Below are positions 43,207-51,939 of a stretch of DNA of 64,000 nucleotides, one piece after another. The stretch is taken from the NCBI GenBank assembly GCA_964592755.1, contig CAZQFS010000001.1, forward strand, positions 27,770 to 91,769, given 5' to 3'. Every line of letters starts with the position of its first letter. Within the stretch, counting starts at the first letter, position 1. Below the pieces are notes generated by a model, which worked only from the letters and a program-made list of their open reading frames with translations, did not search any database and was not told where the DNA came from. The position numbers were made by a program, and so were the translations under genes. The DNA is from CAZQFS01 sp964592755 (lineage in GTDB: Bacteria; Hydrothermota; Tepidihabitantia; Tepidihabitantales; Tepidihabitantaceae).

Positions 43207-46200
43207 GTTAGCCGCCATGCGGCAGCCGGCTTCGACCGAGGCGAAGCGCGTCGGGGCGGTGATGGTCGTTGGCGGCGGCATCGGTGGTGTGCAGGCCGCG
43301 CTCGATTTGGCCAACTCCGGCTACCGGGTCTACTTGGTCGAACGGTCGCCGGCGATCGGCGGAGTCATGGCGATGCTCGACAAGACTTTCCCGACCAACG
43401 ACTGCTCGATGTGCATCCTGTCCCCCAAACTCGTGGCCGCGGGTCGGCATCACAACATCGAACTCCTGACCTTGACCGAGGTGGTTTCGGTCGAGGGCGA
43501 GCCGGGCAACTTCAGGGTGAGGCTGCTTTGCCACGCCCGGTCCGTGGACCTGGCGAAATGCACCGGCTGCGGCGACTGCCTGGCCAAGTGCCCGGTCCGG
43601 GACCTGCCCAACGAGTTCGAAGGCGGCCTGAGTCAACGCCGCGCCATCTACCGGCTCTACGCGCAGGCGGTACCGAATGCACCGACGATTGACCGCGCCC
43701 ACTGCCTGAAGTTCCTGAAGGACAAGTGCGGCGCATGCCAGAAGTCATGCAAGGCGGGCGCCATAGACTACACCCAGGAGGACCAGGAACTGACGCTCGC
43801 CGTCGGCTCGATTGTCGTCGCCGCCGGTTCCAGGGTCGCGCCGACCTCCCTGCGCCCCGAATACGGCCACGGCCGCTATCCGAATGTCGTGACCAGCGTC
43901 GAGTTCGAACGCATCCTCTCGGCTTCCGGCCCGTACTCGGGCCACGTGCGGCGGCCGTCGGACAAACGGACGCCTGGGAGAATCGCCTGGCTGCAGTGCG
44001 TCGGCTCGCGTGATGACTCGGTCGAACGTGGCTACTGTTCGGCGATGTGCTGCATGTACGCGGTGAAGGAGGCCGTCATCGCCCGGGAGCACGCCCGCGA
44101 GGTCGAGCCGACTGTCTTCTACATGGACATGCGTTCCTACGGCAAGGACTTTGACAAATACGTCGAGCGCGCCCAGACGCAGTACGGCGTGCGCCTGGTG
44201 CGTGCCCGCGTGCCCGAAATCCGCGATGACCCAGTAACACACAACCTCACGGTGCGCTACGCCGGCGACGACGGCGCATGCGCCGAAGAGTTTGACATGG
44301 TCGTTCTCTCCTGTGGGTTCGTGCCGCCGGTCGAGCTCATCGAGCTGGCCAAGCGGCTCGAACTCGAGCTCGACCGGTTCGGGTTCGCCCGGACCGACAA
44401 CTGGGACCCGAACGCCAGCCGCGCCGGGATAAGCGTCGCCGGCAGCTTCGCCCAGCCGATGGCGATACCGGAGGCCGTTACCGGCGCCTCGAGCGCCGCC
44501 GCGTCAGCCGAGGCGGTGCTCGCGGCCGAGCGCGGCACGCTGGCTCGCACCCTGCCGGCTCCGCCCGAAACCGACGTGCGGGGCGAGGCGCCGCGCATCG
44601 GCGTGTTCGTCTGCCACTGCGGCATCAACATCGGTGGGGTCGTGCGCGTGCCCGAGGTGGTCGAGTTCGCCCGCACCCTGCCGCACGTTGTCTACGCCGA
44701 AGAGAACCTCTATTCCTGCTCCGGCGACACCCAGGACAAAATCAAGGACCGCATCCGGGAGCACCGGCTCAACCGTGTGGTCGTTGCCTCCTGCTCACCG
44801 CGCACCCACGAGCCGCTGTTCCAGGCGACCGTGGCCGAGGCCGGCCTGAACCCGCACCTGTTCGCGATGACTAACATCCGTGACCAGTGCTCATGGGTGC
44901 ACATGAGAGAGCCGGACCGGGCGACCGAGAAATCGAAGGACCTTGTGAAGATGGCGGTGGCACGTGCCCTGCGTCTGAAACCACTGCCCAGGGTGAAGCT
45001 GCCGGTCACCAAGGCCGGGCTTATTATCGGCGGCGGCATTGCGGGCATGACTTCGGCGCTGGCCCTGGCGGGCGCAGGGTTCGAAGCCTTCCTGGTCGAG
45101 CGCGCGGCGCAGCTCGGCGGCAACGCCCGCAGCATTGCCCGGACGGTCGAAGGCGACGACGTGCGCCGGCGCCTGGCGGACCTTGAGGCCCGCGTCAGGC
45201 AGCATCCGCGCATCAAGGTCTTCGCCGGCGCGCGCATCAAGGCGATTGCCGGGTTTGTCGGCAACTTCCAGACCACCATCGGCAAGTCCGACCAGTCCAA
45301 AAGTTTTGACGCGTCAGACTCAATCCTGCAGCACGGCGTCGTCATCGTTGCTACCGGCGCGCAGTACCGGACGCCGAGCGAATACGGCTACGGCGCGAGT
45401 CCGGCCGTCATCAGCCAGAAAGAGTTCGAGGCGTTGCTCGACCAAGAGCCGGCAAAGGTCAGGCAGGCCGGCCGCGTGGTCATGGTTCAGTGCGTCGGCT
45501 CGCGCGACGAAGAACATCCGTACTGCTCGCGCATCTGCTGCACCGAGGCGGTGAAGAACGCGCTGGCGGCCAAGGAACTCAACCCCGATGCCGACATCTA
45601 CGTCCTCTACCGCGACATCCGGACCTATGGGATGCGCGAAGAGTACTTCCGCAAGGCACGGCAGCAGGGTGTCGTCTTCATCCGGTACTCGCCCGAGCAG
45701 AAGCCGGACGTGAAGCTCGTTGACGGCAAACCGGTCGTCTCGGTGCGTGACCCGGTCCTCGGCCGGGAAATCGAACTCTCGCCTGACCTGCTCGTGCTCT
45801 CCTCCGGACTCGTGCCGCAGACCGGTTCCGACGAACTGGCCCGTATGCTCAAGGTCCCGCTCAACAGCGACGGCTTCTTCCTCGAAGCTCACATGAAACT
45901 GCGGCCGGTCGACTTTGCCACTGAGGGTGTGTTCATGGCCGGGCTGTGTCACTTCCCCAAGTTCATTGATGAAGCAACGGCTCAGGCCCAGGCTGCCGCG
46001 GGCCGCGCGGCCACGATTCTCTCGCGTGACACGCTTGAGGCCGAGGCCGCGGTTGCCAGCGTAGACCCGGCCCGGTGCTCGGCCTGCCACATGTGCGAGC
46101 GACTTTGTGCCTATCGGGCAATCGAGGTCAAGGTCGTCAACGAGAAGACCGGCCGCGAGGCCGCGGTCGTCAACGAAGCCCTGTGCAAAGGCTGCGGCGC

Positions 46201-46291
46201 CTGCGCGGCCAACTGCCGCTCCCTCGCCATCGACATCCGCGGCTTTGCGTCCGAGAACATCGCCCGCGAAATCGCCGCCCTGCTCGACTAA
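43199..46291 (+). CDS. double HdrA flavoprotein
   Basis: 1030 aa from GTG 43199 (an ATG six codons on is also possible). First half: GGGIGGVQAALDLANSGYRVYLVERSPAIGGVMAML, PTNDCSMCILSPKL, ferredoxins CTGCGDCLAKCP and CGACQKSCKAGAI, QCVGSRDDSVERGYCSAMCC. Second half from IGVFVCHCGINIGGVV, FAD GGGIAGMTSALALAGAGFEAFLVE, QCVGSRDEEHPYCSRICC, ends CSACHMCERLCAYRA and CKGCGACAANCRSLA. It lacks the GltD insert of the sister gene at 36455. Last gene of the hdr operon. Confidence 0.92.
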   Translation: MDELAAMRQPASTEAKRVGAVMVVGGGIGGVQAALDLANSGYRVYLVERSPAIGGVMAMLDKTFPTNDCSMCILSPKLVAAGRHHNIELLTLTEVVSVEGEPGNFRVRLLCHARSVDLAKCTGCGDCLAKCPVRDLPNEFEGGLSQRRAIYRLYAQAVPNAPTIDRAHCLKFLKDKCGACQKSCKAGAIDYTQEDQELTLAVGSIVVAAGSRVAPTSLRPEYGHGRYPNVVTSVEFERILSASGPYSGHVRRPSDKRTPGRIAWLQCVGSRDDSVERGYCSAMCCMYAVKEAVIAREHAREVEPTVFYMDMRSYGKDFDKYVERAQTQYGVRLVRARVPEIRDDPVTHNLTVRYAGDDGACAEEFDMVVLSCGFVPPVELIELAKRLELELDRFGFARTDNWDPNASRAGISVAGSFAQPMAIPEAVTGASSAAASAEAVLAAERGTLARTLPAPPETDVRGEAPRIGVFVCHCGINIGGVVRVPEVVEFARTLPHVVYAEENLYSCSGDTQDKIKDRIREHRLNRVVVASCSPRTHEPLFQATVAEAGLNPHLFAMTNIRDQCSWVHMREPDRATEKSKDLVKMAVARALRLKPLPRVKLPVTKAGLIIGGGIAGMTSALALAGAGFEAFLVERAAQLGGNARSIARTVEGDDVRRRLADLEARVRQHPRIKVFAGARIKAIAGFVGNFQTTIGKSDQSKSFDASDSILQHGVVIVATGAQYRTPSEYGYGASPAVISQKEFEALLDQEPAKVRQAGRVVMVQCVGSRDEEHPYCSRICCTEAVKNALAAKELNPDADIYVLYRDIRTYGMREEYFRKARQQGVVFIRYSPEQKPDVKLVDGKPVVSVRDPVLGREIELSPDLLVLSSGLVPQTGSDELARMLKVPLNSDGFFLEAHMKLRPVDFATEGVFMAGLCHFPKFIDEATAQAQAAAGRAATILSRDTLEAEAAVASVDPARCSACHMCERLCAYRAIEVKVVNEKTGREAAVVNEALCKGCGACAANCRSLAIDIRGFASENIAREIAALLD

Positions 46292-46399
46292 CGGTTGAGC
46301 CGACAACGATGAGTTGACCGGTGCGACCTTGCTCCGGAATAGACAACCGGCCGTCGCGGTATGTTGAGTTGTCCGGCGAACGCCGGACAAGGAGTCCCA

Positions 46400-46771
46400 A
46401 TGAACCGAAGTCTGATAGCACTGTCGGCAGCTCTGCTGCTTGCGGGACCGGTCCTTGCGACACCACGCCACCGTGGCGGGCACGTGCGAGGTCATGCCCC
46501 TTCGCCCGCCCGGATGCGCCTTGGCGTTGTCTGGGAGTGGATGAACGGATGCTGGTTCTTCTGGGAAGACGGCAGGATGTACGCCTGTCCCCCAGGGTAT
46601 CGGCACCAATGCGGGCCAGGATGTCGGCACCACGGGCCCGGGCTCGGGTTTCGCCGCCCTGAGCCGCCGCGACGTCCCAGCAACCGAGGCGGTCACCAGC
46701 CGCCGAGCCACGAACGGCCTGGAGGCGAACGGCGCGGCGAAGGCAGACACCGACCATCCGGCAGGCACTGA
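46400..46771 (+). CDS. small secreted His/Pro/Arg-rich protein
   Basis: 123 aa from ATG 46400 with AAGGAG upstream. Signal peptide LIALSAALLLAGPVLA, then GGHVRGHAP, a WEWMNGCWFFWEDGRMYACPPGYRHQCGPGCRHH core with four Cys, and a long basic Pro/His-rich tail. The His/Cys content suggests metal binding, but this is speculative. No family recognised. Confidence 0.55.
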   Translation: MNRSLIALSAALLLAGPVLATPRHRGGHVRGHAPSPARMRLGVVWEWMNGCWFFWEDGRMYACPPGYRHQCGPGCRHHGPGLGFRRPEPPRRPSNRGGHQPPSHERPGGERRGEGRHRPSGRH

Positions 46772-46795
46772 GCGCTGCCCGACCGAGGTCTCCTT

Positions 46796-46862
46796 GCGGG
46801 AGCGGCGTACGTCGCTCCCGCGTCTGTCTGAAGTTGCGGCCGCGCGGGGAAACCGCGCGGCC
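46796..46862. terminator. two tandem hairpins between convergent genes
   Basis: GCGGGAGCG/CGCTCCCGC (46796-46821, 8-nt loop) and GGCCGCGCGG/CCGCGCGGCC (46838-46862, 5-nt loop). They lie between the secreted protein gene and the recX stop. Neither has a U-tract. Confidence 0.55.
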
Positions 46863-46866
46863 ATCC

Positions 46867-47487
46867 CTACGGTTCGATCTCAGGCGCGTCCATGACGCGC
46901 TGAATCGTGTCCGGTGAGAAGCCGCGGCGGGCAAGAAGAGCGTAGAGACGGCGCTTAAGCACCAGGGGTTCCAGGCGCTGATTGCGCTCGCGGTACTTCT
47001 CCGCGACCGCCTTCGCGGCCACAACTTCGCTTGGGGCCTGGGCCAGCGCCGCTTCGGCTTGCTCGCGAGTGATGCCACGCTTGGCCAGTTCCTGCCGTAC
47101 CCGCCACTTGCCTTTGTGCCCGATGCTCACGCGGTCCTGGACAAACTGGCGGGCATAGCCTTCGTCGTTCACCATCTTCAGCTCAGTCAGACGGTCAAGT
47201 GTTGCCTTCACGGTCTCGGCCGGGAACCCTTTGCGCGTCAGTCGTTCGCTCAGTTCGGCCTGAGTACGTGCCTTGTACGAAAGCAGGAGAAAGGCATAGT
47301 TCCGCGCCTGAAGGGTCTGCTCCTCGCGAGCTATCCGTTCGAGTTCGGCACGGTCAAACTCCATGCCCGGCTTGAGCCCGAGCGCGGCGACCGTGTCCTG
47401 AGAAAGTCCGACAAGAAAACGGCCGTCGACAAAGACCGAGACCCGCCGCCTACTTCTTCTTTGCGGCTGGAGTGCGGTTATCCTCAT
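46867..47487 (-). CDS. recX: RecX, regulator of RecA
   Basis: 206 aa from ATG 47487 (MRITALQPQ); it overlaps the recA 3' end by 38 nt, so the two are coupled. Three-helix RecX repeats are visible (ARNYAFLLLSYKARTQAELSERLTRKGF; VNDEGYARQFVQDR; KGKWRVRQELAKRGI; LYALLARRGFSPDTIQRVM). It caps or disassembles RecA filaments. Confidence 0.92.
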   Translation of the reverse strand: MRITALQPQRRSRRRVSVFVDGRFLVGLSQDTVAALGLKPGMEFDRAELERIAREEQTLQARNYAFLLLSYKARTQAELSERLTRKGFPAETVKATLDRLTELKMVNDEGYARQFVQDRVSIGHKGKWRVRQELAKRGITREQAEAALAQAPSEVVAAKAVAEKYRERNQRLEPLVLKRRLYALLARRGFSPDTIQRVMDAPEIEP

Positions 47488-48508
47488 CGGCAGGCGCAGG
47501 TCTGGCTGGCCTGGGTATCTTGAGCACATCGTAGAGCTGGGCTTCGGCCTTCCGGGCAACCTGTGGATTCTCAGTCAGGAACTCAACGGCTGCGTCCCGC
47601 CCCTGACCGATGCGCGTGTCGCCGAACGTGTACCAGGTGCCGGACTTTGTGAAGACGTTGTGCTCGGTTCCGATGTCGACCAGCTCGCCCATGCGCGAGA
47701 TGCCGCGGCCGTAGATCAGGTCGAACTCGGCCTCACGGAACGGCGGCGCGACCTTGTTCTTTACCACCTTGACCCGCGTGCGACTGCCGATGACGGTGTC
47801 GTCTTTCTTGATTGCAAGGATGCGCCGGATATCGAAACGCATCGTGGCATAGAACTTGAGCGCCAGTCCGCCGGTCGTGGTCTCGGGATTGCCGAACATC
47901 ACGCCGATTTTCTGCCTTATCTGGTTGGTGAAGATGCCGCAGGTCTTTGTGCGCGCGGCCACGCCTGAGAGCTTGCGCATCGCCTGTGACATGAGCCGGG
48001 CCTGGACTCCGACAAAGGCATCGCCCATCTCGCCCTCGATTTCCGCGCGCGGCACCAGGGCCGCGACCGAGTCAATGACGAAGAGGTCGATGCCACCGGA
48101 GCGGGTCAGCATCTCGGCGATCTCCAGAGCCTGCTCACCCGAGTCCGGCTGTGAGACCAGCAGTCTTTCCAAGTCTACGCCCAGGGCCTTGGCATAGCCG
48201 GAGTCGAGTGCGTTCTCGGCGTCGATGAACGCCGCACTACCACCCAGCTTCTGACACTGGGCGATGATGGAAAGCACGAGCGTGGTCTTGCCCGAGCCCT
48301 CCGGCCCGTAGACTTCGACGAACCGGCCGCGCGGTACGCCGCCGATTCCCAGAACCGCGTCCAGACCGATGGAGCCGGTGGGAATCGCCTCGACGGGTAC
48401 GACCGGGTTCTCGGCGCCGAGCCGCATCACCGAGCCTTTGCCGTACTGCTTTTCAATCTGAGCCAGAGCATTGACCAGCGCCTTCGACTTCTCGTCTTCT
48501 TTGGGCAT
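47450..48508 (-). CDS. recA: recombinase RecA
   Basis: 352 aa. Walker A GPEGSGKTTLVL (about 69-80), Walker B LFVIDSVAALVPRAE, L2 loop FTNQIRQKIGVMFGNPETTTGG, C-terminal acidic/lysine tail. Normal length. Small deviations from the common sequence: DAENALDSGYA where DAEHALDP is usual, and FYATMRFDIRR for FYASVRLDIRR. A GGAGG lies 4 nt before the start. Confidence 0.98.
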   Translation of the reverse strand: MPKEDEKSKALVNALAQIEKQYGKGSVMRLGAENPVVPVEAIPTGSIGLDAVLGIGGVPRGRFVEVYGPEGSGKTTLVLSIIAQCQKLGGSAAFIDAENALDSGYAKALGVDLERLLVSQPDSGEQALEIAEMLTRSGGIDLFVIDSVAALVPRAEIEGEMGDAFVGVQARLMSQAMRKLSGVAARTKTCGIFTNQIRQKIGVMFGNPETTTGGLALKFYATMRFDIRRILAIKKDDTVIGSRTRVKVVKNKVAPPFREAEFDLIYGRGISRMGELVDIGTEHNVFTKSGTWYTFGDTRIGQGRDAAVEFLTENPQVARKAEAQLYDVLKIPRPARPAPADEDNRTPAAKKK

Positions 48509-48533
48509 GCAGCCTCCGTTTCAATTTGGGCAG

Positions 48534-48561
48534 AGTATAGGTCTGACCCTGCCCAAGTCAA
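48534..48561 (-). promoter_or_regulatory. promoter of recA-recX
   Basis: On the minus strand TTGACT (48561-48556), 16-nt spacer, TATACT (48539-48534), then a leader of about 20 nt with GGAGG. No LexA-like palindrome is evident. Confidence 0.65.
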
Positions 48562-48562
48562 G

Positions 48563-49945
48563 CTATCTTGTCGTCAATACAAGCGTTGTCCGCGACACGA
48601 CCCGGGCGCATTCCATCACCAGGAAGTAGCTGCCCGGCGCGAGGCCACGGCGCTCAAACCTGAACAGGTTCTCTCCGACCCGGGCCGGTCCGCCAAACAG
48701 CTCGCGCGAAAGCCGGCCCGCAGCATCATATAGAGCGAGACGAGTCGCCCCTGATGCTGCGGTGCGGAAACTGATCCAGGCCCGGTCGCGCACCGGGTTG
48801 GGAAAGACCCTGAGTCCGGGCGCGACCGCTGCCGGCTTCGCCGTCTCGATTGCCTGTCCCGGGTCCTCACGGGTGTGGTAGACGTACTTGTCCCCGCCAG
48901 AACCATAGACCCCTTGCTCGAAGATTACGTGCGCCCGGTCACGCGAGTCAACGCAGACTTTGGGTCCGGCCAGGCGCACCGGGTCGGTCTGAATCACCGT
49001 GTCCGGCACCAGGGTCAGGACCGAATCCGGCACTGACCGGCCGCCAGCATCGAGGTCGCCGCGCAGCACCGTGTAGTATAGGTTGTGCGCGTCTGATGCC
49101 GCATCCACATAGACCACGCGGAGATTGCCGGCCGAGTCCACCGCGACGTTCGGGTCCCAGCGTTCGGTGCCCTGTGTGAAGACCGAGTTGTCCACTGCCA
49201 CTGAGCCATCCGGCCTGAGTTTCAAGTAGCGTAGCTGCACCCCGTCTGTCCAGGTCCGGAACACGAAGTGGACGCAGGTGTCGGGCGTGGCAACCACCCG
49301 GCAGTGCGACATCACACGGATAGTCTGGAGTGTATCAAAGGTCCAGCTCGTCCCGCCATCAGTCGAGAGTCCGTAGAGCAGCCGCTCCATGCCGTCCTCG
49401 GTCGTCAGATGGAGCCAGCCGCGCGGGTCGTGGGCCAGGCTGGTCCGGCCTGTCCACGGGTCGCCGCAGTGGAGAAACTGTCGCCAGACGAGCCGCTCGC
49501 CGTTCGGGCCGAGTCTGGTGAAGTAGACACTGTCATTACCCTGCGAGTTGGTCGTGAGCACGCAGTTGGAATCGTCGGTGACGCCCGCATCCATGTGAAA
49601 CACGCCGCCGAGATACATCCCCAGCAGCGGCTGGCCGATGTAGATGTTTCTGCCTTCGGCATCCTGCACAATCGGCTGGTACTCGTAGCCGTGCCACGGG
49701 CGCCGCACCCGCATGGTGTCGCCGTCGGTGTTGAGCAAGTACAGGTCGTGCTCCGGGTCTGAGTTCGAGTAGTTGTAGCGCATTACTGCGCAGTAGAGCG
49801 TGTCGAGCCGGTCAACTGCCAGCCGCACGTTCAGCCACCAGTAATCCCAGCTCGGATAGCTGCCCACGAGCTTTCTCGGGGTCCAAAGACCCTGGCCGCA
49901 AGCCAGTGCCATCAGCAGGATGACCGGAATCGTGACTCGTTTCAT
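48563..49945 (-). CDS. secreted protein with Por/T9SS-type C-terminal domain
   Basis: 460 aa. Signal peptide (TIPVILLMALACGQG) then repeated beta-propeller-like blades with Asp-box-like turns (STDGGTSWTFD, VAVDSAGNLRVVYVD, VCVDSRDRAHVIFE). The C-terminal 80 residues are a FlgD/Por-secretion-like domain, LRVFPNPVRDRAWISFRT, ...LALYDAAGRLSREL, ...GLAPGSYFLVM. Probably exported to the cell surface. Coupled by ATGA overlap to the upstream gene. Confidence 0.8.
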   Translation of the reverse strand: MKRVTIPVILLMALACGQGLWTPRKLVGSYPSWDYWWLNVRLAVDRLDTLYCAVMRYNYSNSDPEHDLYLLNTDGDTMRVRRPWHGYEYQPIVQDAEGRNIYIGQPLLGMYLGGVFHMDAGVTDDSNCVLTTNSQGNDSVYFTRLGPNGERLVWRQFLHCGDPWTGRTSLAHDPRGWLHLTTEDGMERLLYGLSTDGGTSWTFDTLQTIRVMSHCRVVATPDTCVHFVFRTWTDGVQLRYLKLRPDGSVAVDNSVFTQGTERWDPNVAVDSAGNLRVVYVDAASDAHNLYYTVLRGDLDAGGRSVPDSVLTLVPDTVIQTDPVRLAGPKVCVDSRDRAHVIFEQGVYGSGGDKYVYHTREDPGQAIETAKPAAVAPGLRVFPNPVRDRAWISFRTAASGATRLALYDAAGRLSRELFGGPARVGENLFRFERRGLAPGSYFLVMECARVVSRTTLVLTTR

Positions 49946-50370
49946 GTCTCCTCCAGCTTCCGCCGGTTGACTTCACCCGAGGCCTGCTTTTCCAGGTCAT
50001 AGAGCCTGAACCTCGCTGCCTTCATCTTGCGGCTCAGGTTCGGCTCGGTCACTTTCAGCACCTCTTCCAGCACTCTGGCCGCTTCTTCTGCTCGCTTGAA
50101 GTTGGCGAGCAGGACATCCTCGAGGTTACGGCGTCGGGCCCGGTCGAACCGGTCGCCACGCCCGAGGTCAGACCTGCTGTTCCGGGCCGCCACGGCGCGT
50201 CGCCGGAGCGAGCGCGTGTCCGCGCTGACTTGGGTTCTCAGGCGGCGGATGCTCGCCAGCAGCCGCGGTCGCTCCAGGACGAGCCTGACCACGTCTTCCA
50301 CCACCCTCAGTCCTTCGGTCAGCCGGTTCAGATTGACGTCAACGATACGATTGATGCGGCGTTCATCCAT
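49942..50370 (-). CDS. helical protein related to the N-terminal domain of ThiE-type proteins
   Basis: 142 aa from ATG 50370. INRIVDVNLNRLTEGLRVVEDVVRLVLE, LRRLRTQVSADTR and ANFKRAEEAARVLEEVLKV are the pattern of the helical domain found fused in front of thiamine-phosphate synthase in some bacteria. The synthase part is absent here, so this is a stand-alone version. Function unclear. Very short leader from its promoter. Confidence 0.7.
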   Translation of the reverse strand: MDERRINRIVDVNLNRLTEGLRVVEDVVRLVLERPRLLASIRRLRTQVSADTRSLRRRAVAARNSRSDLGRGDRFDRARRRNLEDVLLANFKRAEEAARVLEEVLKVTEPNLSRKMKAARFRLYDLEKQASGEVNRRKLEET

Positions 50371-50378
50371 CACCTGCC

Positions 50379-50406
50379 AGCATAAGACCGCCCCGGTCCA
50401 AGTCAA
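50379..50406 (-). promoter_or_regulatory. promoter of the ThiE-N-like gene, near-leaderless
   Basis: Minus-strand TTGACT (50406-50401), 16-nt spacer, TATGCT (50384-50379). Only 8 nt lie between the -10 and the ATG at 50370. Confidence 0.65.
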
Positions 50407-50420
50407 GCCCGGCGCGGGAC

Positions 50421-50448
50421 TTGACAGCAGGTCGGCAGGGGTTAGAGT
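50421..50448 (+). promoter_or_regulatory. divergent promoter of the 50458 gene, near-leaderless
   Basis: TTGACA (50421-50426), 16-nt spacer, TAGAGT (50443-50448), 9 nt before ATG 50458. Its -35 is 14 nt from the -35 of the opposite promoter. Confidence 0.65.
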
Positions 50449-50457
50449 GATATCACT

Positions 50458-51828
50458 ATGCGGCTATTCCTGTGGACACTCGCGCTGGGCGCGACGGCTT
50501 TCGGACAGACGGTGGAGACGCCGGTCAGCTTTGACGGGCAGGGCAGGGTATTCAGACTTTCACCCGAAGCGAACCGGGCGGCGGGCGTGTTTCCTGACCT
50601 TGCGGACTTTGACCATGTGGAACTCTGGCGTTCCGACACGGCGGTCCTGGTCCAGGTCTACCACCGCGACGGCACCCGTTCAGGCCGCACGCTCACCCCG
50701 GCCGACCTCGACGCGATTCGCATCCGGACGGACACCTATCTCTCCCTGCGTCCGGTCCGGCAGGTGCTCGACCAGGAAGGCCGGGGCCGGTTCCTCTTTG
50801 AGCAGCTTCCGATTGCGCTCGGCTGGTACGGCCCCTCCGTGCTCATAATCATCCAGCCCGATGACTTACGCATAGCTTCAGGGGTGTACCTCTTGAGCAG
50901 CGCGGCAAGCTACTTCATCCCGATGGCCTACACTGCCGGCGCCCGGGTCACCAATGCCCAGGCACACCTGAGCGTCTCATTCGGCTACCGCGGCATCCTG
51001 GCCGGTTTCCTCTTGAGCGACCTGCTCCAGGTTCACGACGAAACCCCCAGGTGGAACGCTATGTTCATGCTCGGCACAAGCATCGGCGGTCAGGTTGCGG
51101 GCCGTATCCTCGCCGACAGGTTCTCGCTGGGTCAGGCCACGCTGGTGACAAACTACACCGACCTCGGCACCATGGGCGGTGCTTTGACCGGCGTGATAGT
51201 CGAGAATACGCTGCTCCGGGACCAGTTCAATTCTACGCCGCTTTCGGCTCTTACCCTGGCCGGCATGGCCGCCGGCATTGTTGCCGGCAACGCTCGTGCC
51301 CAGAGGTGGAACTGCACCGAAGGCCAGGTCATCGTGGACCGCACCGGCGGGCTTCTGGGTGCGGCGGTTGCTCCGGCGCTCTACTATGTGGCGACCGGCG
51401 CTCAATTGTTCCACCGGGACGGCGGCGCAGACCTTGAAGTGCTCTCTGCCCTGGCAATCGGCGGGGCAGTGGCCGGGACCTGGTGGACCGAGACGCGGCT
51501 CCACGACCTGCCGCTCAGCATCAGCAGCGGCTACATCGTCGCGGGCACGACCATTGCCGGCGGGCTGGTCGGCGCCGGGCTGGGGTTCATGTTCAATACC
51601 TCAAACCCCGAAGAGCGCATGGTTGTCGCAACCACGGCCGCCGGTGGCGTGGCCGGCTTTCTGGGTGGACTCAGGCTGGCTCAGAGCCTGGAGCCTGCGG
51701 CGAGCACCCGGGCCGAGCGGGCCCGGTTCCGGCTCGAGCTGAACCACGCCGCACTGGCCGGGGCAGTGGCCGAGTACGCCGGCCGACGCACTTTCAAAGC
51801 GCCGAACCTCGTAACGGTCGGGTTCTAG
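50458..51828 (+). CDS. exported/membrane protein with glycine-zipper helices
   Basis: 456 aa. Signal peptide (LFLWTLALGATAFG). The N-terminal 120 residues are soluble; the rest alternates Gly/Ala-rich helices (GGALTGVIVENTLL, LTLAGMAAGIVAGNA, IVAGTTIAGGLVGAGLGFMF, TAAGGVAGFLGGLRLAQ) as in glycine-zipper outer-membrane or inner-membrane proteins. No named family. Confidence 0.65.
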   Translation: MRLFLWTLALGATAFGQTVETPVSFDGQGRVFRLSPEANRAAGVFPDLADFDHVELWRSDTAVLVQVYHRDGTRSGRTLTPADLDAIRIRTDTYLSLRPVRQVLDQEGRGRFLFEQLPIALGWYGPSVLIIIQPDDLRIASGVYLLSSAASYFIPMAYTAGARVTNAQAHLSVSFGYRGILAGFLLSDLLQVHDETPRWNAMFMLGTSIGGQVAGRILADRFSLGQATLVTNYTDLGTMGGALTGVIVENTLLRDQFNSTPLSALTLAGMAAGIVAGNARAQRWNCTEGQVIVDRTGGLLGAAVAPALYYVATGAQLFHRDGGADLEVLSALAIGGAVAGTWWTETRLHDLPLSISSGYIVAGTTIAGGLVGAGLGFMFNTSNPEERMVVATTAAGGVAGFLGGLRLAQSLEPAASTRAERARFRLELNHAALAGAVAEYAGRRTFKAPNLVTVGF

Positions 51829-51939
51829 TGCACGCTGGCCGCCGGTTACCGTTCGGGAATACGAGCGGGGCATTGATACAGCCCGAGCCGCGACGAGCAC
51901 GGTCGGCGAATCACCGTTGAACAATACCGGGAGTGCACG

